This document shows positions 31,568-35,076 of a DNA stretch of 35,076 bases, piece by piece. Within the stretch, counting starts at the first letter, position 1. Every line of letters starts with the position of its first letter. This DNA comes from an uncultured Clostridia bacterium (lineage in GTDB: Bacteria; Bacillota; Clostridia; TANB77; CAG-508). The notes beneath the pieces are model-generated. The model worked only from the letters and a program-made list of their open reading frames with translations, made no database searches and was not told where the DNA came from. The DNA lies in contig CALXCG010000011.1 in NCBI GenBank assembly GCA_944386745.1, positions 1 through 35,076 of the forward strand, given 5' to 3'. The translations under genes were made by a program, and so were the position numbers.

Positions 31568-31873
31568 CTAATTATTTTCGATTTTAGAATAAAATTTTTC
31601 ATTCATTAAAACCACTTGTATTTGTTTTTTTGAAAAACCATGTTTTTCCATAATTTCTATCTTTTCCATTAGACTAGGCATTGTTTCTAAAAAAATTTTT
31701 ATGTTATTGTATAGTATTGAATAAATTATATAATTTTCTTTTTTTAAATAATCTAATTTTTCAATTATAAACATTTTATTTTGTATTAAAAAATTAATTA
31801 TATTTTCATTATATCTTTCTTTCAACTCAAATATTTGTTCATCTTTTATCCCATATTTTTTCAGGTACTCCAC
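31568..31873 (-). CDS. Unknown small protein with mTERF-like repeats (101 aa)
   Basis: A 101-residue all-helical protein made of two to three units of one pattern: MEYLKKYGIKDEQIFELKERY, NIINFLIQNKMFIIEKLDYLKKE, and MEKIEIMEKHGFSKKQIQVVLMN. The GFSKKQI and GIKDEQI steps match the 'G-(F/I)-S/T-x-x-x-I' opening of mTERF repeats and resemble YNFTENQI in the gene upstream. The start is GTG with AGGAG ten bases before it. The preceding gene stops only two bases earlier, so translation is probably coupled. It may be a split-off part of the larger proteins beside it. Confidence 0.6.
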   Translation of the reverse strand: MEYLKKYGIKDEQIFELKERYNENIINFLIQNKMFIIEKLDYLKKENYIIYSILYNNIKIFLETMPSLMEKIEIMEKHGFSKKQIQVVLMNEKFYSKIENN

Positions 31874-31875
31874 TT

Positions 31876-32946
31876 TTATCTTTCTCCTTTTCGAATCATA
31901 TCTTTGCTATTCATTAACTTTATATTTTCAATTTCATCTAAAACTTCTTCCATATCAACATTTAGAATATTTGCTACTCTTTCAGTTGCTTCACTTATGG
32001 ATTGACCTTCTTCTAAGCACATCGATATAATCTCTAATATATCTTTCTGATATCCATTTATATTCCAATTACTTAAATCAGGTCCCTCTTTTTTCTTTGA
32101 CTCACTATCAGGATTATTAGAAATATAAAATTTTTCTCTTTCTGCAAAGTCAACTAGAAATTCATTTTTATTAAAATTACTTTTCAAATACTTAAATACC
32201 TTTGAATAGATAAATCTACTTACTATTTCTTTATTGTTTTCAAAATTATATGTAATATCTCCACACTTAGTAATTATAATTTCTAATGCTTGACTTTCAA
32301 GTTCAGAAACATCTTGAATTCTATACTTGTAATAAAAATTCTTCGCAACTTTTTTAGAAAGTTCTATTAGAAATTCACTATTTGATTCTATATACCTATT
32401 TTCTATAGGAATACTTTTTCCTAAATATATCCTACCTTTTTGTTTAAAGGTTTCTGTATATAATTTTATATAGTCTTCTTTTACTATACTCCTAAAAAAG
32501 TCATCAATACTAATACCTTTTTCTGTGCAAATTTGAATTACTTCTTCTCTACTCATTATTTTATCATAAAAACCTTTTAATTGCATATATCTTTTCAAAA
32601 ATTGTCTTCCCTCAGAAAACATTTCATTGACTTCATTTATATTGCTTTGTAAAAGAAACCATATATTATTTTTTATATTCTCTATTGAAATACCATTTTC
32701 ATTTAATACTTTAAATATTTTTTCTATTTTTCCTGCTTTTCCCCTAGCTAATACATACAAGCAATTTTCTATTGTTTTCTTTGAAATTTCATTTTTGATT
32801 ACTAATATTTCAAAAATATTATCTATATTTATATATCTTCCTCGTTCAAGAAGTGTTTTTATTTTCTTGTTTAATATTATATTTATTTGATTTTCAGTAA
32901 AATTATATTTAGTTAACAATTTTATAAGCTGTTGCTGAGTAATCAT
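31876..32946 (-). CDS. Unknown protein: mTERF-like repeats plus sigma-factor-like region (356 aa)
   Basis: Residues 7-110 contain three ~34-residue helical repeats (LLTKYNFTENQINIILNKK; ISKKTIENCLYVLARGKAGK; VLNENGISIENIKNNIWFLL). Residues ~188-262 resemble sigma region 2: FLIELSKKVAKNFYYKYRIQD, SELESQALEIIITKCGDITYNFEN, SRFIYSKVFKYLKSNF, the alternation of 'VxxLAxxYxxx', 'DLxQEAxxxxxxAxxxFD' and 'FxxYxxxxIxxxIxxxL'. Residues ~297-345 (YQKDILEIISMCLEEGQSISEATERVANILNVDMEEV, in parts) could be a helix-turn-helix like region 4. AAAGGAAG precedes the ATG, and the gene starts 19 bases after miaB. A transcription or RNA-related role is inferred from these weak similarities only. Confidence 0.6.
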   Translation of the reverse strand: MITQQQLIKLLTKYNFTENQINIILNKKIKTLLERGRYINIDNIFEILVIKNEISKKTIENCLYVLARGKAGKIEKIFKVLNENGISIENIKNNIWFLLQSNINEVNEMFSEGRQFLKRYMQLKGFYDKIMSREEVIQICTEKGISIDDFFRSIVKEDYIKLYTETFKQKGRIYLGKSIPIENRYIESNSEFLIELSKKVAKNFYYKYRIQDVSELESQALEIIITKCGDITYNFENNKEIVSRFIYSKVFKYLKSNFNKNEFLVDFAEREKFYISNNPDSESKKKEGPDLSNWNINGYQKDILEIISMCLEEGQSISEATERVANILNVDMEEVLDEIENIKLMNSKDMIRKGER

Positions 32947-32965
32947 TTTTTTACTTCCTTTATAA

Positions 32966-34399
32966 TTAAATATTCATCCCTCTCAAATACCACATATGTT
33001 CTGAAACAATTTTCAAGTTAACCATTTCTCCAATAAGACTTTCATCACCTTTAAAAATCACAACTTTATTACTATCAGTTCTTCCAGTTAATAACTCTTG
33101 ATTGTTTTTACTTTCTCCTTCAACTAAAACTTTTTGAATTGTTCCAACATATTTTTGATTATTTTCTTCAATTTGACTTTCAACTAATTCTTTTAATTTA
33201 TCAAATCTCTTATGTTTTATTTCTTCTGGTATTTGATTTTCCATTCTATCTCCTGGTGTTCCGACTCTTCTTGAATATATAAACATATATACTTGTTCAA
33301 ATTTTGCTTTTCTTACAACATCAAGTGTATCTTCAAATTCTTCATCTGTCTCACCTGGAAAACCAACTATAATATCAGTTGATAGAGTTAAATTTGGTAT
33401 TTTTGCTTTCATTTTATCAACTAAATTTAGATACTGTTCCTTTGTATATTTTCTATTCATTTCTTTCAATACTTTTGTATTTCCAGATTGTAATGGTAAA
33501 TGTACTAATTTACAAACTTTATCACATTTGCTAATTGCATCTATCACATCATCTGTAAAATCCTTTGGATGTGGTGAAACAAATCTAATTCTTTCAATTC
33601 CATCTATTTTGTTAATTGCCTCTAATAAAGTCGCAAATGAATGTACACCTTCATATTCTTCAAATGGTATTTGTTTTTCTCTTTCTACTCTCAAATATGA
33701 ATTTACATTTTGTCCTAAAAGAGTAATTTCTTTATATCCTTGTTTTGCTAAATCCTTTACTTCTTCAATAATTGCTCTTGGCTCTCTACTTCTTTCTCTT
33801 CCGCGAACATATGGAACTATACAATAACTACAAAAATTATTGCATCCATTCATTATAGTTACAGATGCTTTTATATTACTATCTCTTTTTATTGGTAAAC
33901 CTTCATATACTTTTCCATCAATATCTAATATATCTTCTAATTTTATCTTTTCGGTTAATACTTTGTACAAATCCTCTGGAAATCTTTGAAGAGTGTGTGT
34001 TCCGAAAATTATATCTACAAATGGATAGCTTTGTTTTATTTTATCTGTTATGTGTTTTTCTTGCATCATGCATCCACCAATAGCAATGATTATTCCTTTT
34101 TCTTCTTTTAGTCTTTTTAACTCTCCTAACTTGCCAAACAATTTATCTTCAGCATTTTCTCTAACACAACAAGTGTTAAATAACGCTATATCTGCTTCTT
34201 GCTGATTTTCTGTTTTTTCATAACCCATTTCTTCTAACATTCCACATAGTTTTTCTGAGTCGTTTTCATTTAGTTGACATCCCATTGTTAGGATTGTATA
34301 CTTTAGTTTTTGGTTATTTTCTTTGTCCTTTTGTTTCATATTTTCGTTTATTTCTTTTACTTTTTGCATATATTGTTTTTGTTCTTCTATTTCATTCAT
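32966..34399 (-). CDS. miaB: tRNA-2-methylthio-N6-dimethylallyladenosine synthase
   Basis: MiaB adds a methylthio group to i6A37 of tRNAs using two [4Fe-4S] clusters. The N-terminal UPF0004 domain has its three cluster cysteines (GCQLNENDSEKL, NTCCVRENAED, GGCMMQ). The radical SAM motif is in GCNNFCSYCIVPYVRGRERSR. A TRAM domain ends the protein (VLVEGESKNNQELLTGR). ATG at 34399 is chosen because AGAAAGG precedes it. An earlier in-frame TTG at 34474 lies within the promoter, so it cannot be the start. That gives 477 residues, slightly long because of a Lys/Glu/Gln-rich leader before the fold. First gene of the miaB-mutS block. Confidence 0.95.
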   Translation of the reverse strand: MNEIEEQKQYMQKVKEINENMKQKDKENNQKLKYTILTMGCQLNENDSEKLCGMLEEMGYEKTENQQEADIALFNTCCVRENAEDKLFGKLGELKRLKEEKGIIIAIGGCMMQEKHITDKIKQSYPFVDIIFGTHTLQRFPEDLYKVLTEKIKLEDILDIDGKVYEGLPIKRDSNIKASVTIMNGCNNFCSYCIVPYVRGRERSREPRAIIEEVKDLAKQGYKEITLLGQNVNSYLRVEREKQIPFEEYEGVHSFATLLEAINKIDGIERIRFVSPHPKDFTDDVIDAISKCDKVCKLVHLPLQSGNTKVLKEMNRKYTKEQYLNLVDKMKAKIPNLTLSTDIIVGFPGETDEEFEDTLDVVRKAKFEQVYMFIYSRRVGTPGDRMENQIPEEIKHKRFDKLKELVESQIEENNQKYVGTIQKVLVEGESKNNQELLTGRTDSNKVVIFKGDESLIGEMVNLKIVSEHMWYLRGMNI

Positions 34400-34445
34400 T
34401 TTTCTAAACCTTTCTATCGTCTTTTTGCTGTTTTTCTGCTTTTCT

Positions 34446-34474
34446 ATTTTATTACATTTTAGGACATTTTGCAA
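34446..34474 (-). promoter_or_regulatory. Promoter of the miaB-mutS operon
   Basis: Minus strand TTGCAA (34469-34474), 17-nt spacer, TAAAAT (34446-34451), about 45 bases before the miaB ATG. Confidence 0.55.
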
Positions 34475-34521
34475 GGAATTTTAGCAGTATTTTTAACAGT
34501 TTATTTTTCCGTAAAAATAAA

Positions 34522-34546
34522 CTGGCATATGTAATACATACGCCAG
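34522..34546 (-). terminator. Terminator of the membrane protein gene
   Basis: CTGGCATATG (34522-34531) pairs with CATACGCCAG (34537-34546) with one wobble or mismatch, followed on the minus strand by TTTATTTTT. A second hairpin (AGTTTATTTTT/AAAAATAAACT) adjoins it. Confidence 0.75.
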
Positions 34547-34552
34547 CTAAAC

Positions 34553-35002
34553 CTAGTCTAATAACTTAATTCTAAAATATGTCGAAATAAGACTTGACAT
34601 TATGCCACCTAAAACAACTAATATAAATCCAATAAAAATCCATAAAATAAGATTTAATTGATATTTAAATAAAATAAAAGCATTTACAGGAATTATTATA
34701 AAATCAAATATATATTCATCAACAAATTTATGATCACTCAATAATACATATAACATATTATTTTTCATTATTAATTCTTCATTTTTTTTAACAGTGACCA
34801 TCAAAACTTCTTGTGCATTAGTTAATATCATAAATATCAAAATCCATATAGCTCCAATCCCAGATATGAAACTAATAATACTTGGCATAAAAAAAGTTGA
34901 TAAAATTATCAAAATTATAATTGCTATAAATAACTTCTTTTCATTTCTAGGTTTAACATATTCTCTACTCCGCCTTATTAAATATTCCTTTAATTTAGTC
35001 AT
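34553..35002 (-). CDS. Small four-helix membrane protein (149 aa)
   Basis: Not recognised. After a basic N-terminus (MTKLKEYLIRRSREYVKPRNEKK) come two close hydrophobic helices (FIAIIILIILSTFFMPSIISF, GIGAIWILIFMIL), a polar middle region with KKNEELIMKNNMLYVLLSDHKFVDEYIFD, and two further helices (FIIIPVNAFILF, LILWIFIGFILVVLGGIM). ATG at 35002 is chosen with AGAAAGGA upstream; ATGs further upstream give a leader (CAFERSEKG) that reads through a small inverted repeat. A terminator follows. No partner gene is visible before the window ends. Confidence 0.65.
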   Translation of the reverse strand: MTKLKEYLIRRSREYVKPRNEKKLFIAIIILIILSTFFMPSIISFISGIGAIWILIFMILTNAQEVLMVTVKKNEELIMKNNMLYVLLSDHKFVDEYIFDFIIIPVNAFILFKYQLNLILWIFIGFILVVLGGIMSSLISTYFRIKLLD

Positions 35003-35076
35003 TATAAAATCCATTCCTTTCTCGCTTCGCTCAAAGGCACACATAGGAATGAAAGCCTTGAGTTAGAAGCATATTT

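Noticed and set aside
35011..35062. Overlapping inverted repeats at the right edge (CATTCCT/AGGAATG and CTCAAAGGC/GCCTTGAG)
   Set aside because: They are short, imperfect and cut by the window end. They could be part of a repeat or of an upstream gene end, and nothing decides it.

Overview
The window is AT-rich DNA with gene content typical of a strictly anaerobic Clostridia (Bacillota) member. Evidence: a trimeric, NADH-linked [FeFe]-hydrogenase; the PyrD/PyrK type of pyrimidine pathway; strong AGGAGG ribosome binding sites; TTGACA/TATAAT promoters; a DUF1540 protein. The combination looks like an uncultured gut-type lineage, which is inference. No rRNA, tRNA, CRISPR array or complete transposase gene was seen.

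Layout. 1-110: 5' end of a probable group II intron (minus strand) beside a GGGAC palindrome. 145-3389: Cys-rich CBS protein, two hypothetical genes (one with a frameshifted Pro-rich tail), a 155-bp palindromic element, and murD. 3555-3659: a tiny Asn-rich protein. 3738-9408: minus-strand hydrogenase operon hydC-hydB-(C1B peptidase)-hydA. 9604-10911: an unusual radical SAM protein. 11046-16143: pyrimidine operon pyrC-(ArsC/Spx-like)-pyrF-pyrK-(unknown)-pyrD, minus strand. 16239-17707: a hypothetical protein and a RhuM-Fic fusion. 17743-20440: consensus promoter, tandem structured RNA with its own terminator, HAD phosphatase, uvrB. 20593-24283: small protein, divergent OPRTase-like gene, CmpB-like membrane protein, two exported low-complexity membrane proteins, smpB. 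24311-27378: class II aldolase, DUF1540 protein, peroxiredoxin, hypothetical helical protein. 27503-34399: minus-strand block miaB-(three unknown helical-repeat genes)-mutS-hypothetical. 34553-35002: small membrane protein.

How it fits together. The hydrogenase operon should couple NADH (and probably ferredoxin) oxidation to H2 release. The pyr operon supplies UMP; pyrE may be the divergent PRTase-like gene at 20950. mutS and uvrB give DNA repair, miaB and smpB translation quality functions.

Most interesting: (1) a 49-nt tandem repeat at 17792-17877 whose two copies keep a hairpin through a compensatory base-pair change and can both form a pseudoknot, placed between a perfect promoter and an intrinsic terminator upstream of HAD-uvrB; (2) three adjacent genes between miaB and mutS with mTERF-like helical repeats, one joined to a sigma-factor-like region; (3) a family of short GGGAC palindromes sitting exactly at stop codons and between operon genes, in one case encoding the C-terminus of PyrC; (4) a methylthiotransferase-like radical SAM protein that has lost the usual auxiliary-cluster cysteines.
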